A stretch of DNA of 63,318 nucleotides from Nocardioides halotolerans DSM 19273 (GCF_000422805.1 NZ_AUGT01000029.1:1-63318), one strand, 5' to 3'; numbered from the stretch's first letter, positions 7,981 through 18,100 are shown. Made by a program: numbers and translations. The notes: generated by a model not told the origin, from the sequence alone.

Positions 7981-9659
7981 TCGGCGTCCGAGCCGGAGTC
8001 GGAGCCGGAGCCGGACCCGCCGTCCGGGTCGTAGTCCTGCAGCTCGCGCTTGAGCACCTTGCCGGTGGCGTTGCGCGGGAGCTCGTCGAGCACCACGATC
8101 TCGCGCGGCACCTTGTAGCGCGCGAGGTTGTCCTTCACGTGCGCCTTGAGCTCGTCCTCGCCGGCAGAGGCGCCGTCGCGCAGCACGACGAAGGCACGCA
8201 GCCGCTTGCCGAAGTCCTCGTCGTCGACGCCCAGCGCCGCGACCTCGACCACCGCCTCGTGCCGGGCCAGGCAGTCCTCGACCTCCTTGGGGAAGACGTT
8301 CTCCCCGCCGGAGACGATCATCTCGTCGTCGCGGCCCTCGACGTAGAGCAGCCCGTGCTCGTCGAAGCGACCTACGTCTCCGGACGACATCAGGCCGTCG
8401 ATCATGTCCTTGTGGCCGCCGCCGGTGTAGCCCTCGAAGAGCAGGCTGTTGCCGACGAAGATCCGACCGGACTCGCCCTGCGCCACCTCCGCGCCCTCTT
8501 CGTCGAAGATCTTCACGACCGTGGCCCACGGCGGCTTGCCCGCGGTGGTGGGCTCCTGGCGCATGTCCTCGGGGGTGGCGATGGAGGCGTAGGCGACCTC
8601 GGTCGACCCGTAGGTGTTGTAGAGGTTGTCGCCGAAGCGGTCCATCCAGCTGATCGCGAGGTCGCCCGGCAGCGCCGAGCCGGACGCGGCGACCACCTTG
8701 AGGGTCTCGAGGCGGTGCTGGTCGAGCTTCTCGTCGGGCAGGCCGAGGATGCGCTGGAGCATCACCGGGATCACGACCATGCCGTCGCAGTGCTGCTCCT
8801 CGACGACGCCGAGCGCGGTCTCGGGGTCGAACTTGCGCCGCAGCACGATCGTGTGGCCGAGCAGCAGCGAGAGCATCAGGTGGGCGAAGCCCCACGTGTG
8901 GAAGAGCGGGGCCGCGATGTGCACCCGCCAGCCGTACTTGAGCGGCATCCGCGAGAGCAGCGAGACGGCCGCGTCGACGCCCGCCTCGTTGCGGGGCGCG
9001 CCCTTCGGGGTCCCGGTCGTGCCCGAGGTGAGGATGATGATCCGGCTGTGCCGGCCGGGCACCTCCACGGGCTCGTCGCCGCTCTCGGACTCGATCAGGG
9101 AGTCGAGGGTGTCGAGGTCGGTCTCGTCGTCGACCCAGGCGAGCACCCGCTTCTCGACGTCGGCCTTCTCGAGCATGCCGGTGAACTCCTCGTCGTGGAC
9201 CACGACGCTCGGCTGCTCGCGCTCGAGGACGTCGACCAGCTGCGGGCCGGCGAACGCGGTGTTGAGGTAGATCAGGTCGGCGCCGAGCTTGGCCGCCGCC
9301 ACGGTGGCCTCGACGAAGCCGCGGTGGTTGCGGGCCATCAGCGCCACCGAGTCGCCCTCCGAGACGCCGAGGGCGCCGAGCGCCCTGGCCAGCGCGTTCG
9401 TACGCCGGTCCACCTCGCGGAACGTGAGGTCGCCGCGCTCGTCGACGATCCACACCCGGTCGGGCATGAGCGCCGCCATCGCGAGGAAGCCTCCGGCGGG
9501 GCCGGTGCCCCACTGCTGGAGCGCGCGACCGGCCTTGGCCAGCGCCACCGGTGAGTAGGGACGGAGGATGCCCGACTCGGCCAGCACCTTGAGGCCGTAG
9601 CCGGTCGAGGCGGCCTTGCCGGCCAGCCTGTCGAGCGGGGAGGGCAACGTGAGGGGCAC
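7977..9659 (-). CDS. acyl-CoA synthetase / AMP-binding ligase
   Basis: A 560-residue member of the ANL adenylating enzyme superfamily, activating a carboxylic (probably fatty) acid with ATP and CoA. The P-loop-like LTSGTTGTPKG lies at 210-220, YGSTE about residue 345, the hinge/adenylate motif near SGDVGRFDE, and the C-terminal catalytic lysine in NATGKVLKREL. The tail is rich in Gly, Ser and Asp. The GTG at 9659 is a choice among weak starts; GGAGGT lies 18 bp upstream, so an initiation codon a few residues earlier is possible. It forms an operon with ahpE. The acyl specificity is unknown. Confidence 0.85.
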   Translation of the reverse strand: MPLTLPSPLDRLAGKAASTGYGLKVLAESGILRPYSPVALAKAGRALQQWGTGPAGGFLAMAALMPDRVWIVDERGDLTFREVDRRTNALARALGALGVSEGDSVALMARNHRGFVEATVAAAKLGADLIYLNTAFAGPQLVDVLEREQPSVVVHDEEFTGMLEKADVEKRVLAWVDDETDLDTLDSLIESESGDEPVEVPGRHSRIIILTSGTTGTPKGAPRNEAGVDAAVSLLSRMPLKYGWRVHIAAPLFHTWGFAHLMLSLLLGHTIVLRRKFDPETALGVVEEQHCDGMVVIPVMLQRILGLPDEKLDQHRLETLKVVAASGSALPGDLAISWMDRFGDNLYNTYGSTEVAYASIATPEDMRQEPTTAGKPPWATVVKIFDEEGAEVAQGESGRIFVGNSLLFEGYTGGGHKDMIDGLMSSGDVGRFDEHGLLYVEGRDDEMIVSGGENVFPKEVEDCLARHEAVVEVAALGVDDEDFGKRLRAFVVLRDGASAGEDELKAHVKDNLARYKVPREIVVLDELPRNATGKVLKRELQDYDPDGGSGSGSDSGSDAE

Positions 9660-9718
9660 GAAAGGCAGGATGCCACGACCTCCGCGCCGGGTGGCCCGGG
9701 CGTCCGGGGAGGTGGGGC

Positions 9719-10156
9719 TCAGCCCGGGGTCTTGGGAGCGATCAGGCGGGTGGCCGACCACTCCTTGCTGACCGCGGCGGTGGTGGTCTGCGACAGGCCC
9801 GCGATGGGCGCGGCCTCGGCGATGTCGGCCGGGTCGACCGCGTTGGGACGACCCACCTTGGGGGTGAGCAGCCAGATCGCGCCGCCCCCGACCAGGTCGG
9901 TCAGCGCGTCGACCAGGCCGTCGACGAGGTCGCCGTCCTCGGAGCGCCACCAGAGCAGGACCGCGTCGACGACGTTGCCGTAGTCGCCGTCGACCATGTC
10001 CGCGTCGATCGAGTTCTCGATCGCGACCCGCAGCTGGTCGTCGGTGTCGGAGTCCCAGCCGAGCTCCTGGATGACCATGCCGGGCTTGAAGCCGAGCCGC
10101 TCGGCGGCCCCGGGAGCACCCGTCTGGGTGGCGCCTCCACCCTCGGTCGAGCTCAC
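9719..10156 (-). CDS. DUF3052 family protein
   Basis: A 145-residue protein that fits the actinobacterial DUF3052 family: acidic, with the core around LGFKPGMVIQELGWD, DAVLLWWRSEDGDLVD and IWLLTPKVGRP. The N-terminal 18 residues are Gly/Ser-rich and variable. The GTG start at 10156 follows an AGGAGG site 8 bp upstream. It is divergent from aceE, exactly as its relative (Rv2239c) is in Mycobacterium tuberculosis. The molecular function is unknown; the conserved position next to pyruvate dehydrogenase and fatty acid synthesis genes suggests a link to that metabolism. Confidence 0.85.
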   Translation of the reverse strand: MSSTEGGGATQTGAPGAAERLGFKPGMVIQELGWDSDTDDQLRVAIENSIDADMVDGDYGNVVDAVLLWWRSEDGDLVDGLVDALTDLVGGGAIWLLTPKVGRPNAVDPADIAEAAPIAGLSQTTTAAVSKEWSATRLIAPKTPG

Positions 10157-10431
10157 GCCGTCTTCCTCCTGTGTCGCGTCCTGTGTCGCGTCGTCATGGC
10201 GGACCCTCGCCCTCGCGGGGGTCGACTGGGCGACAGTCCACCGGAGTTGGGCGGCACACGCAAGCGAGCGGCGCCGCGTGGGCACCCGCCCTGCACCCTC
10301 CGGAGCGGTCGGCACAGGGCCAGGACCTGTTCGGCGCCGCCTGTCACGGGTGCACACAGGCAGTCTTCGGGCGTACTCATCGGTAGCCGTTCCGGCTCGT
10401 CCGTCCTGGCGACGCGTGACACGATGAGAGG

Positions 10432-13239
10432 GTGACCGAGGAAACGTCCCCTGACTCCGGCACCGACACCGGCACCCGGGCCGTGGGCTCCCCAGCCCCG
10501 GTGATCCACGAGGGTCTGCCCACCCAGCTCCCTGACATCGACCCCGACGAGACCACCGACTGGCTCGAGTCCTTCGACCAGCTCGTCGGCGAGCGCGGCC
10601 GCGACCGCGCCCGCTACGTCATGCTGCGGCTGCTCCAGAAGGCGCGCGAGCTCAACGTCGGCGTGCCGGCGCTGCGCAGCACCGACTACATCAACACGAT
10701 CCCGCCCGAGCGCGAGCCGTGGTTCCCCGGCGACGAGGACATCGAGCGCCGGATCCGCGCGTTCATCCGCTGGAACGCAGCGGTGATGGTCTCCGACGCC
10801 AACCGGCCGGGTCTCGAGGTCGGCGGCCACATCGCGACCTACCAGTCGGCCGCCAGCCTCTACGAGGTCGGCTTCAACCACTTCTTCCGCGGCAAGGACC
10901 ACCCCGGCGGCGGCGACCAGATCTACATCCAGGGCCACGGCTCGCCGGGCATCTACGCCCGCGCGTTCCTCGAGGGCCGGCTCACCGAGGAGCAGCTCCT
11001 GCGGTTCCGCCAGGAGGTGCAGCACGGCGTCGGCAAGGGCCTGTCGTCGTACCCGCACCCGCGGCTGATGCCCGAGTTCTGGGAGTTCCCGACGGTCTCG
11101 ATGGGGCTCACCGGCATCAACTCGATCTACCAGGCGCGGTTCAACCGCTACCTCCACAACCGGGGCATCAAGGACACCTCCCAGCAGAGCGTGTGGGCCT
11201 TCCTCGGCGACGGCGAGATGGCCGAGCCGGAGTCGCTGGGCGCCATCCGGGTCGCCGCGCGCGAGGAGCTCGACAACCTCACCTGGGTCATCAACTGCAA
11301 CCTGCAGCAGCTCGACGGCCCGGTCACGGGCAACGGCAAGATCATCCAGGAGCTCGAGGCCAACTTCCGCGGCGCCGGCTGGAACGTGATCAAGGTGATC
11401 TGGGGCCGCGAGTGGGACGAGCTGCTCGCCCGCGACGTCGACGGCGTCCTGGTCAACCAGATGAACAAGACCCCCGACGGTGCGTTCCAGAACTTCTCGG
11501 TCGAGGACGGCGCCTACAACCGCGAGCACTTCTTCGGCCCGGACCCGCGGCTGCGCAAGATGGTCGAGCACATGAGCGACCGGCAGATCGAGAAGCTGCC
11601 GCGCGGCGGCCACGACTACCGCAAGGTCTACGCCGCGTTCGACGCCGCGTCCAAGCACACCGGGCAGCCGACGGTGATCCTGGCCCACACCATCAAGGGC
11701 TGGACGATCGAGGCGCTGGAGGGCCGCAACGCGACCCACCAGATGAAGAAGCTCAAGAAGGACGACCTCAAGAAGTTCCGCGACCGGCTCTACCTGCCGA
11801 TGAGCGATCGCGACATCGAGGAGTCCTACGACGCCACCGGCACCGCGCCGTTCTTCCACCCCGGCGCCGACTCCCCCGAGATCGAGTACATGATGGAGCG
11901 GCGCCGCCAGCTCGGCGGGTCGATCCCCCGGCGCTCGATCCGCGCGAAGTCGCTCATCCTGCCCGGCAAGGAGATGTACGACGAGCTCAAGCAGGGCTCG
12001 GGCAAGAACAAGGTCGCCACGACCATGGCCACGGTCCGGCTGCTCAAGGACTGGATGAAGGACCCCAACATCGGCCAGCGGATCGTCCCGATCGCGCCCG
12101 ACGAGTACCGCACCTTCGGCATGGACTCGATGTTCCCGAGTGCCAAGGTCTACAACCCGGGCGGGCAGCAGTACGAACCCGTCGACCGCAAGTTGTTGCT
12201 TGCCTACAAGGAGTCCCAGCAGGGGCAGCTGCTCCACGAGGGCATCAGCGAGGCCGGTGCGATGGCCTCCGCGACCGCCGCGGGCTCGGCGTACAGCACG
12301 CACGGCGAGCACATGATCCCGTTCTACATCTTCTACTCGATGTTCGGGTTCCAGCGCACCGGCGACTCGATCTGGGCCATGGCCGACCAGCTCGCGCGCG
12401 GCTTCCTCATCGGCGCCACGGCCGGTCGCACCACCCTCACCGGCGAGGGCCTGCAGCACGCCGACGGCCACTCGCCGCTGCTGGCCGCGACCAACCCCGC
12501 GGTCGTGCACTACGACCCGGCGTTCGCCTACGAGGTCGCGCACATCATGGAGTCCGGCCTCGCCCGGATGTACGGCGAGACCGAGGCGCACCCGCACGGC
12601 GAGGACGTGATCTTCTACCTCACCGTCTACAACGAGCCGGTCCCCCAGCCCAAGGAGCCCGACGACGTCGACGTCGACGGGATCCTGCGCGGCATGCACC
12701 AGACGGCGCGCGCCGAGGGCGACGGCCCGCGGGTCACGCTGATGGCCTCCGGTGTCGGCTACCCGTGGATCGACGACGCCAAGCGGATCCTGGCCGAGGA
12801 CTGGGGCGTCCAGGCCGACCTCTGGTCGGTCACGTCCTGGAACGAGCTGGCCCGCAACGCGACCGCCGCCGAGGAGTGGAACCTCCTGCACCCCGGCGAG
12901 ACCGCCCGCACGGCCTACGTCTCCGACCGGCTCGCCGGCGTCCAGGGACCGGTCGTGGCGGTGTCCGACTACATGCGCGCCGTACCCCTCCAGATCGCGC
13001 GCTGGGTGCCGGCCGACTACCGCGTGCTCGGCGCCGACGGGTTCGGCTTCGCCGACACCCGCCCCGCCGCGCGCCGGTTCTTCCACATCGACGCCCAGTC
13101 CGTCGTGGTGCAGGCGCTGCAGGCGCTCGCCGACGCCGGCGAGATCGACCGCGGCCAGGTCGAGAAGGCGTTCGCCGAGTACCGCATCGACGACCCGACG
13201 GCCGTCGCGGATGTGAAGCAGGAGGGCGGCGACGCCTAG
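10432..13239 (+). CDS. aceE: pyruvate dehydrogenase E1 component, homodimeric type
   Basis: A 935-residue thiamine-diphosphate enzyme that decarboxylates pyruvate and acetylates the lipoyl E2 subunit, feeding acetyl-CoA into the cycle and fatty acid synthesis. The length matches homodimeric AceE. The ThDP motif starts at Gly259 ([10 protein letters not shown]) and continues to the paired Asn region in [13 protein letters not shown]; the N-terminal [15 protein letters not shown] block and the C-terminal transketolase-like domain are intact. The start is GTG at 10432 with a weak upstream GAGAGG. The 275-bp divergent spacer to DUF3052 should hold both promoters. The lpd and E2 genes are not nearby, as usual in actinobacteria. 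Confidence 0.97.
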   Translation: MTEETSPDSGTDTGTRAVGSPAPVIHEGLPTQLPDIDPDETTDWLESFDQLVGERGRDRARYVMLRLLQKARELNVGVPALRSTDYINTIPPEREPWFPGDEDIERRIRAFIRWNAAVMVSDANRPGLEVGGHIATYQSAASLYEVGFNHFFRGKDHPGGGDQIYIQGHGSPGIYARAFLEGRLTEEQLLRFRQEVQHGVGKGLSSYPHPRLMPEFWEFPTVSMGLTGINSIYQARFNRYLHNRGIKDTSQQSVWAFLGDGEMAEPESLGAIRVAAREELDNLTWVINCNLQQLDGPVTGNGKIIQELEANFRGAGWNVIKVIWGREWDELLARDVDGVLVNQMNKTPDGAFQNFSVEDGAYNREHFFGPDPRLRKMVEHMSDRQIEKLPRGGHDYRKVYAAFDAASKHTGQPTVILAHTIKGWTIEALEGRNATHQMKKLKKDDLKKFRDRLYLPMSDRDIEESYDATGTAPFFHPGADSPEIEYMMERRRQLGGSIPRRSIRAKSLILPGKEMYDELKQGSGKNKVATTMATVRLLKDWMKDPNIGQRIVPIAPDEYRTFGMDSMFPSAKVYNPGGQQYEPVDRKLLLAYKESQQGQLLHEGISEAGAMASATAAGSAYSTHGEHMIPFYIFYSMFGFQRTGDSIWAMADQLARGFLIGATAGRTTLTGEGLQHADGHSPLLAATNPAVVHYDPAFAYEVAHIMESGLARMYGETEAHPHGEDVIFYLTVYNEPVPQPKEPDDVDVDGILRGMHQTARAEGDGPRVTLMASGVGYPWIDDAKRILAEDWGVQADLWSVTSWNELARNATAAEEWNLLHPGETARTAYVSDRLAGVQGPVVAVSDYMRAVPLQIARWVPADYRVLGADGFGFADTRPAARRFFHIDAQSVVVQALQALADAGEIDRGQVEKAFAEYRIDDPTAVADVKQEGGDA

Positions 13240-13462
13240 CTCTGTGCCCCCGCGATGCTTCGCCGCGACAGACCGGGTCGCTTCGCTCCCACGCTCCGAT
13301 TGCGTTAGCCGTAGCGAGGGGCCGGCCCACGGTGGCTGAGGTGCGAGGCCGGCTACGGCCGAGCCTCGAAGCCCCCGCAACAACGGCACCCGCCTACGTC
13401 GCGGCCAGATGCGCCCTTGAGCTCACCTCGCTGCCTCGACCCCGGCGACAGCTCGCCCGAAG
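13240..13462. other. convergent intergenic region with hairpin
   Basis: No gene is visible in these 223 bp between the aceE stop and the convergent hydrolase gene. A palindromic hairpin lies at 13344-13368 (CGAGGC ... GCCTCG, with GGCCG/CGGCC inside) and could act as a bidirectional terminator, though no T tract follows. Several short CGAAGC/GCTTCG words give the stretch a repeat-like look. Confidence 0.4.
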
Positions 13463-14419
13463 TCATGAGGCGCTGGCGTTCGCGACGGGGCTGAGTGAGG
13501 TCGCGCGGCCGGACTTGAGCAGGCCGCGGAACCGGGCGCGGGAGTACTTCGCCGGCTCGGTCGAGCGGATGAACTCGTGGACGATCTTGGCGAAGCGCTG
13601 CGGGTGGTCCTTGTGGGGGAAGTGCCCGGCGTGCGGGATCACCTCGATGCGCGCGTTGGGCGCGAGCGCGGCGGCGTTGCTGGCGTGGCGCACGGGGATC
13701 ACGCGGTCGTCGCGACCCCAGATCACCGCCATCGGCATCTCCTCGGTGAGGTAGGCGCGGTCGGCCATCGTGACGATCTGGCCGCGCCAGTCGACGACGG
13801 CCTTGACCACGTGGCGGATCGCCGCACGGGCCGCGGGGTCCTTGAACGAGTCGTAGATCGCGGCGACCTCGTCGAGGTCGCGGGTCGCCTTGAGCTCGGT
13901 GCGGGAGAGCGCGACGAGCCCCACCCTGCCCACGTGCCGGATGCCGGGCAGCGTCAGCACGCCCATCACCTGGTGGAAGCCGGGGGTGGTGACGGCGCGG
14001 ATCGACCGGCTCACCTCGGGGCCGAGACCGCCGGAGGCGACGAGCACCAGCCGCTCGGTGCGCTCGGGGAACTGGTAGGCGAACTGCATCGCCACGCCGC
14101 CGCCGAAGCTGTGCCCCAGCACGGTCACCTTGTCGACGCCGAGGACGGTGAGCAGGTCGCGCATGCCGTTGGCGTAGCCGCCGACGCTGTAGTCGGCACG
14201 CGGCTTGTCGGAGAGCCCGTGGCCCAGCAGGTCGGGCGCGATCACGGTGTAGCGACGCGCCAGCGTCTCGATCACCGGCTCCCACGTCGTGTGGTCGCAG
14301 CCCAGCCCGTGGAGCAGCAGCAGCGCCGGCCCCTGCCCCGCCTTGACGTAGGCGCGCCTGTGGCCGTGCACCGTGACGAACTGGACCTCGTGCCGTGCCC
14401 GGTGCTGCAGGTCTCCCAC
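13463..14419 (-). CDS. alpha/beta hydrolase
   Basis: A 318-residue alpha/beta-hydrolase-fold enzyme. The oxyanion region is HGLGCDHTTW (37-46), the nucleophile Ser104 sits in GHSFGG, the acid Asp237 in GRDDRVIP and the catalytic His266 in PHAGHFPHKD. The lid region has no specific signature, so the substrate (ester, epoxide or lactone) is unknown. The GTG start at 14419 is chosen because GGGAGGG precedes it by about 5 bp; the open frame extends far upstream only as an antisense artefact of the fasR gene. It is divergent from fasR, sharing a 174-bp promoter region. Confidence 0.88.
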   Translation of the reverse strand: MGDLQHRARHEVQFVTVHGHRRAYVKAGQGPALLLLHGLGCDHTTWEPVIETLARRYTVIAPDLLGHGLSDKPRADYSVGGYANGMRDLLTVLGVDKVTVLGHSFGGGVAMQFAYQFPERTERLVLVASGGLGPEVSRSIRAVTTPGFHQVMGVLTLPGIRHVGRVGLVALSRTELKATRDLDEVAAIYDSFKDPAARAAIRHVVKAVVDWRGQIVTMADRAYLTEEMPMAVIWGRDDRVIPVRHASNAAALAPNARIEVIPHAGHFPHKDHPQRFAKIVHEFIRSTEPAKYSRARFRGLLKSGRATSLSPVANASAS

Positions 14420-14593
14420 GGATCCCTCCCCGTTGCACCGCCCGGTGGCCGTGCGCTCGTCTCGCGGATTCAACCTACCCACGACGGGCCGGGGCAAGCG
14501 CCCGTCCATCACGTGTTGGCCTCGATTCTCCGCCGGCCTCCTCCCGCCCGGCCGTTTCTCGAGCGCACAAAGCAAAGGTGACAGGATCACGGC

Positions 14594-15799
14594 GTGAGCG
14601 CCCGCCGTGCCGCCGACCCCCGCAGCCGGGTGGCCGACGACCTGCGCCGCTCGATCGGCCGGCTCAGCACCGCTGCGACGACCCGCATGGCCGAGGACCT
14701 CCCGTGGTTCCGGGAGCTCAGCGCCGAGGACCGCGCGTGGGTCGGCACCATCCTGCAAGCGGGCATCAGGGGCTTCGTCGACTGGTTCGAGAAGGCCGGC
14801 CTGCACGGCGACGCGCGCACCGGGCCGGCCGTCGCGACCTCGGTGTTCGGCGCGGCCCCCCGGGCCCTGGCCGGCGTGATCACCCTCCAGCAGACCGTCG
14901 ACCTGGTGAAGCTCTCGATCGAGGTGGTCGAGAGCAACGTCGAGGAGATCGTCACCGCCGAGGACGCCACCGAGGACGCCGCCGAGGTGCGGCGCGCGAT
15001 CTCCCGCTACGCCCGCGAGGTCGCCTTCGCGACCGCCGAGGTCTACGCCCGGGCCGCCGAGGTGCGCGGGGCCTGGGACGCGCGCCTCGAGGCTCTGGTC
15101 GTCGACGCCGTGCTGCGTGCGGAGACCGACGAGGCGGTGCTGTCGCGGGCCAGCGCCCTGGGCTGGAAGGCGCGCGGCACGGTGTGCGTGGTGCTCGGCG
15201 CCTCGCCCGCCCGCCGCACCGAGACCGACCTGTTCGACGACGTACGCCGCACCGCGGCCGACGCCGGCATGGACGCCCTGTGCGCCGTGCAGGGCGACCG
15301 GCTGGTGGTGCTGCTGGGCGGCGCGGCCGAGCCCCGCCAGGCCGCGTCGGTCATCGCCGGGCTGTTCGGAGACGGCCCGGTCGTGGCCGGGCCGGTGGCG
15401 GCGGACCTCGCCGGCGCCGCCGCCTCCGCGCGGGCCGCGGTCTCGGCGTACCGCTCCGCACCGGGGTGGCCGGGCGCACCGCGACCGGTGCTGGCCCTCG
15501 AGCTGCTCGCCGAGCGTGCGCTCGGCGGCGACGGCCATGCCCGCCGGCAGCTGGTCGACGACGTCTACCTGCCCCTGCTGCACGCCCGCGCCGCCCTCGT
15601 CGAGACGCTGACCGCCTGGCTCGAGGGGGGCTCGTCCATCGAGGGTGCCGCCCGGGCGCTGTTCGTCCACCCCAACACCGTGCGCTACCGCCTCCGCCAG
15701 GTCGCCGAGCTCACCGGGCTCACCCCCGGCGAGCCCCGCGACGCCTTCACGCTCCAGATCGCCCTCGTGCTCGGGCGGCAGTCGGGCCGCGACATCTGA
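14594..15799 (+). CDS. fasR: PucR-type transcriptional activator of fatty acid synthesis
   Basis: A 401-residue PucR-family regulator with an N-terminal helical sensor, a central GGDEF-like degenerate domain and a C-terminal helix-turn-helix near residues 340-385 (SIEGAARALFVHPNTVRYRL). Its location directly upstream of fabD is that of FasR in Streptomyces coelicolor and of Rv2242 in M. tuberculosis, where the streptomycete protein activates the fabDHPF operon. The GTG start at 14594 follows AAAGGTGACAGG. The likely target is the perfect dyad at 15813-15831 in front of fabD. The symbol is given by position and family, not by experiment. Confidence 0.85.
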   Translation: MSARRAADPRSRVADDLRRSIGRLSTAATTRMAEDLPWFRELSAEDRAWVGTILQAGIRGFVDWFEKAGLHGDARTGPAVATSVFGAAPRALAGVITLQQTVDLVKLSIEVVESNVEEIVTAEDATEDAAEVRRAISRYAREVAFATAEVYARAAEVRGAWDARLEALVVDAVLRAETDEAVLSRASALGWKARGTVCVVLGASPARRTETDLFDDVRRTAADAGMDALCAVQGDRLVVLLGGAAEPRQAASVIAGLFGDGPVVAGPVAADLAGAAASARAAVSAYRSAPGWPGAPRPVLALELLAERALGGDGHARRQLVDDVYLPLLHARAALVETLTAWLEGGSSIEGAARALFVHPNTVRYRLRQVAELTGLTPGEPRDAFTLQIALVLGRQSGRDI

Positions 15800-15812
15800 G
15801 CCTGGACACGTT

Positions 15813-15831
15813 TTTGTAGGAACCCTACAAA
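15813..15831. promoter_or_regulatory. candidate FasR operator: perfect 8-bp dyad
   Basis: TTTGTAGG and CCTACAAA are separated by AAC, making a 19-bp perfect inverted repeat in the 100-bp gap between fasR and fabD. It is A+T-rich against a very G+C-rich background, lies about 70 bp upstream of the fabD start and has no T tract suited to termination of fasR. An operator is the simplest reading. Confidence 0.65.
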
Positions 15832-15899
15832 GACGCTCCGCGCAGTTTCGTGGGCGGCGGAGGCGAGGTCGGCCCGGGGGGCCGGGCAGAGTGGAGCCC

Positions 15900-17102
15900 G
15901 TGCTCGTCATCGTCGCGCCCGGCCAGGGCGCCCAGAGTCCCGGCTTCCTGACCCCGTGGCTCGAGGACCCGGAGTTCCGCAACCGGTTCGAGTGGCTCTC
16001 GACGGTGGCCTCGCTCGACCTCGTGCACTACGGCACCGAGGCGGACGCCGACGAGATCCGCCGCACCGACATCGCGCAGCCGCTCCTGGTCGCGACCGGG
16101 CTCGTGGCGGCGCTCGGGATCTTCCCCCACCCCACCGACGCGTTCGGCAAGGTCAGCGCGGTCGCCGGCCACTCGGTGGGCGAGCTGACCGCCGCCGCCG
16201 GTGCCCGCGTGATCACCGCCGAGCAGGCCATGGTGCTGGTCCGCGAGCGCGGCCGGGCGATGGCCGAGGCCGCCGCGGTGACGGCCACCGGGATGACCGC
16301 CGTGCTGGGCGGCGACCGCGACGAGGTGCTCGCGGTCATCGAGAAGCACGGCCTGACCGCTGCCAACGACAACGGGCCGGGCCAGGTGGTCGCCGCCGGC
16401 ACGCTGGAGCAGCTCCAGGCGCTGGCCGACGAGCCCCCCGAGAAGGCCCGGCTCATGCCGCTCAGCGTGGCCGGTGCGTTCCACACCCACCACATGGAGC
16501 CGGCGGTCGGGCACCTCGCCTCGCTGGCCCGGTCGGTCTCGGTCCACGACCCCCGCACCCGCTTCGTGTCCAACCGCGACGGGCAGGTGGTCCACGACGG
16601 CCGCGACGTGCTGCGCCGTCTCGTCGGTCAGATCGCGAGCCCGGTCCGGTGGGACCTGTGCATGGACACCTTCGAGGACCTCGGCGTCACCGGCATCCTC
16701 GAGATGCCGCCCGCGGGCACGCTGACCGGCATCGCCAAGCGAGCCCTCAAGGGCGTCGAGACCTTCGCCCTCAAGGGGCCTGAGCTCCTCGACGAGGCCA
16801 GGGCCTTCTGCGACAAGCACGGCGAGTTCGCCGAGATCGACTCCTCCCCGACCTGGCGGATGGTCGTCTCCCCCGCCAAGGGCACCTTCCACATCGATCC
16901 GGAGGCGGCGGACGTCGAGCAGCTGCCGTCCGGATCCCTGCTCGGTGAGGTCGCCAGCCGCAGCGACCGGATCCCCGTCACAGCCGCGCACGGTGGCACC
17001 GTGGTCGAGTGGCTCATCGAGGACGGCGACCCCGTCTCGCCCGGTCAGCCCCTGATCCGGCTCCACCCCCAGACCTCCGACAGCCAGGGAGGCATGTCAT
17101 GA
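15900..17102 (+). CDS. fabD: malonyl-CoA:ACP transacylase with C-terminal lipoyl-like extension
   Basis: A 400-residue enzyme that loads malonyl groups onto ACP for type II fatty acid synthesis. GQGAQ is at 9-13, the nucleophile Ser92 lies in GHSVGE and the catalytic His195 in GAFHTHH. FabD is normally about 310 residues. The extra ~80 C-terminal residues resemble a biotinyl/lipoyl half-barrel (GGTVVEWLIEDGDPVSPGQP) but have no lysine at the hairpin turn. The GTG at 15900 gives the usual MLVIVAPGQGAQ start; GTG 15891 is an alternative. The stop overlaps the fabH start as ATGA. Confidence 0.93.
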   Translation: MLVIVAPGQGAQSPGFLTPWLEDPEFRNRFEWLSTVASLDLVHYGTEADADEIRRTDIAQPLLVATGLVAALGIFPHPTDAFGKVSAVAGHSVGELTAAAGARVITAEQAMVLVRERGRAMAEAAAVTATGMTAVLGGDRDEVLAVIEKHGLTAANDNGPGQVVAAGTLEQLQALADEPPEKARLMPLSVAGAFHTHHMEPAVGHLASLARSVSVHDPRTRFVSNRDGQVVHDGRDVLRRLVGQIASPVRWDLCMDTFEDLGVTGILEMPPAGTLTGIAKRALKGVETFALKGPELLDEARAFCDKHGEFAEIDSSPTWRMVVSPAKGTFHIDPEAADVEQLPSGSLLGEVASRSDRIPVTAAHGGTVVEWLIEDGDPVSPGQPLIRLHPQTSDSQGGMS

Positions 17103-18100
17103 CCGCCATCGAGTCCGTCACCGGCGCCCCGCACGCGCGCATCTACGGCATCGGCGCCTACCGGCCCTCCCGGGTGATCCCCAACAGCGAGGTCGTCGAG
17201 GCGATCGACTCGAGCGACGAGTGGATCCAGCAGCGCTCGGGCATCAAGCAGCGCCGCTGGGCGACGCCCGAGGAGACCGTGCAGCTGATGTCGGTCACCG
17301 CCGCGCGCCAGGCGCTCGAGCGGTCCGGCGTCGACGCGCGCCAGATCGACTGCGTGATCGTCGCGACCGTCAGCCACATGTTCCAGACCCCGGCGATCGC
17401 CACGGCCATCGCGCACGAGCTCGGCACCGATCAGGCCGCGGCGTTCGACATCTCCGCCGCGTGCGCGGGCTTCTGCCACGGACTGGCGCTCGCCTCCGAC
17501 ATGGTGCGCGGCGGCAGCGCGGGCTACGCGCTGGTCATCGGTGTCGAGCGGCTCTCCGACCTCACCGACGTCGGCGACCGCGGCACGGCGTTCATCTTCG
17601 CCGACGGCGCCGGCGCGGCCGTGGTCGGCCCGAGCGACACCCCGGCCATCGGCCCGGTGGTCTGGGGCTCCGACGGCGAGCAGTACGGCCTGATCCAGCA
17701 GCGCGAGGACTGGCGCGACGTGGTCGCCTCCGACCACCCCCAGATGCCGCACCTGGTCATGCAGGGCAACCCCGTCTTCCGCTGGGCGTCGTTCGTCATG
17801 GCGAAGGTCGGCCAGCAGGCGCTCGACCGCGCCGGCATCCGCGCCGACCAGCTCGACTGCTTCGTGCCGCACCAGGCCAACATGCGCATCACCGACGCGA
17901 TGGCGCGGGCGATGAAGCTGCCCGACAACGTCAAGATCGCGCGCGACATCGCCGAGCAGGGCAACACCTCGGCCGCCTCGATCCCGCTGGCGCTCGACCG
18001 GATGTACGCCGAGGGCGACGCGAAGACCGGCGACACCGCCCTGCTGATCGCCTTCGGCGCGGGGCTGGCCTACGCCGCCCAGGTCGTCGTGCTCCCCTGA
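17099..18100 (+). CDS. fabH: beta-ketoacyl-ACP synthase III
   Basis: A 333-residue condensing enzyme that starts fatty acid synthesis by joining an acyl-CoA primer to malonyl-ACP. The catalytic triad is Cys122 (SAACAGF), His258 (VPHQAN) and Asn289 (GNTSAAS). The start overlaps the fabD stop by ATGA, so translation is coupled. Mycobacteria keep fabH elsewhere, whereas Streptomyces has it here, so the operon is of the streptomycete type. In actinobacteria FabH often accepts branched-chain primers; specificity cannot be read here. Confidence 0.96.
   Translation: MTAIESVTGAPHARIYGIGAYRPSRVIPNSEVVEAIDSSDEWIQQRSGIKQRRWATPEETVQLMSVTAARQALERSGVDARQIDCVIVATVSHMFQTPAIATAIAHELGTDQAAAFDISAACAGFCHGLALASDMVRGGSAGYALVIGVERLSDLTDVGDRGTAFIFADGAGAAVVGPSDTPAIGPVVWGSDGEQYGLIQQREDWRDVVASDHPQMPHLVMQGNPVFRWASFVMAKVGQQALDRAGIRADQLDCFVPHQANMRITDAMARAMKLPDNVKIARDIAEQGNTSAASIPLALDRMYAEGDAKTGDTALLIAFGAGLAYAAQVVVLP

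Noticed and set aside
10153..10380. 75-codon frame upstream of DUF3052, ending GTGA at its start
   Set aside because: It is the tail of the long antisense frame, basic and Cys/Arg-rich, with no good ribosome site. The DUF3052 start has its own AGGAGG. A real coupling peptide cannot be fully excluded.
10153..13389. 1078-codon minus-strand frame antisense to aceE
   Set aside because: It mirrors a certain aceE gene; its sequence is low-complexity with no family signature.
14420..15982. N-terminal extension of the alpha/beta hydrolase frame to 839 codons
   Set aside because: The extension runs antisense to fasR and is low-complexity; the GTG at 14419 has a good ribosome site.
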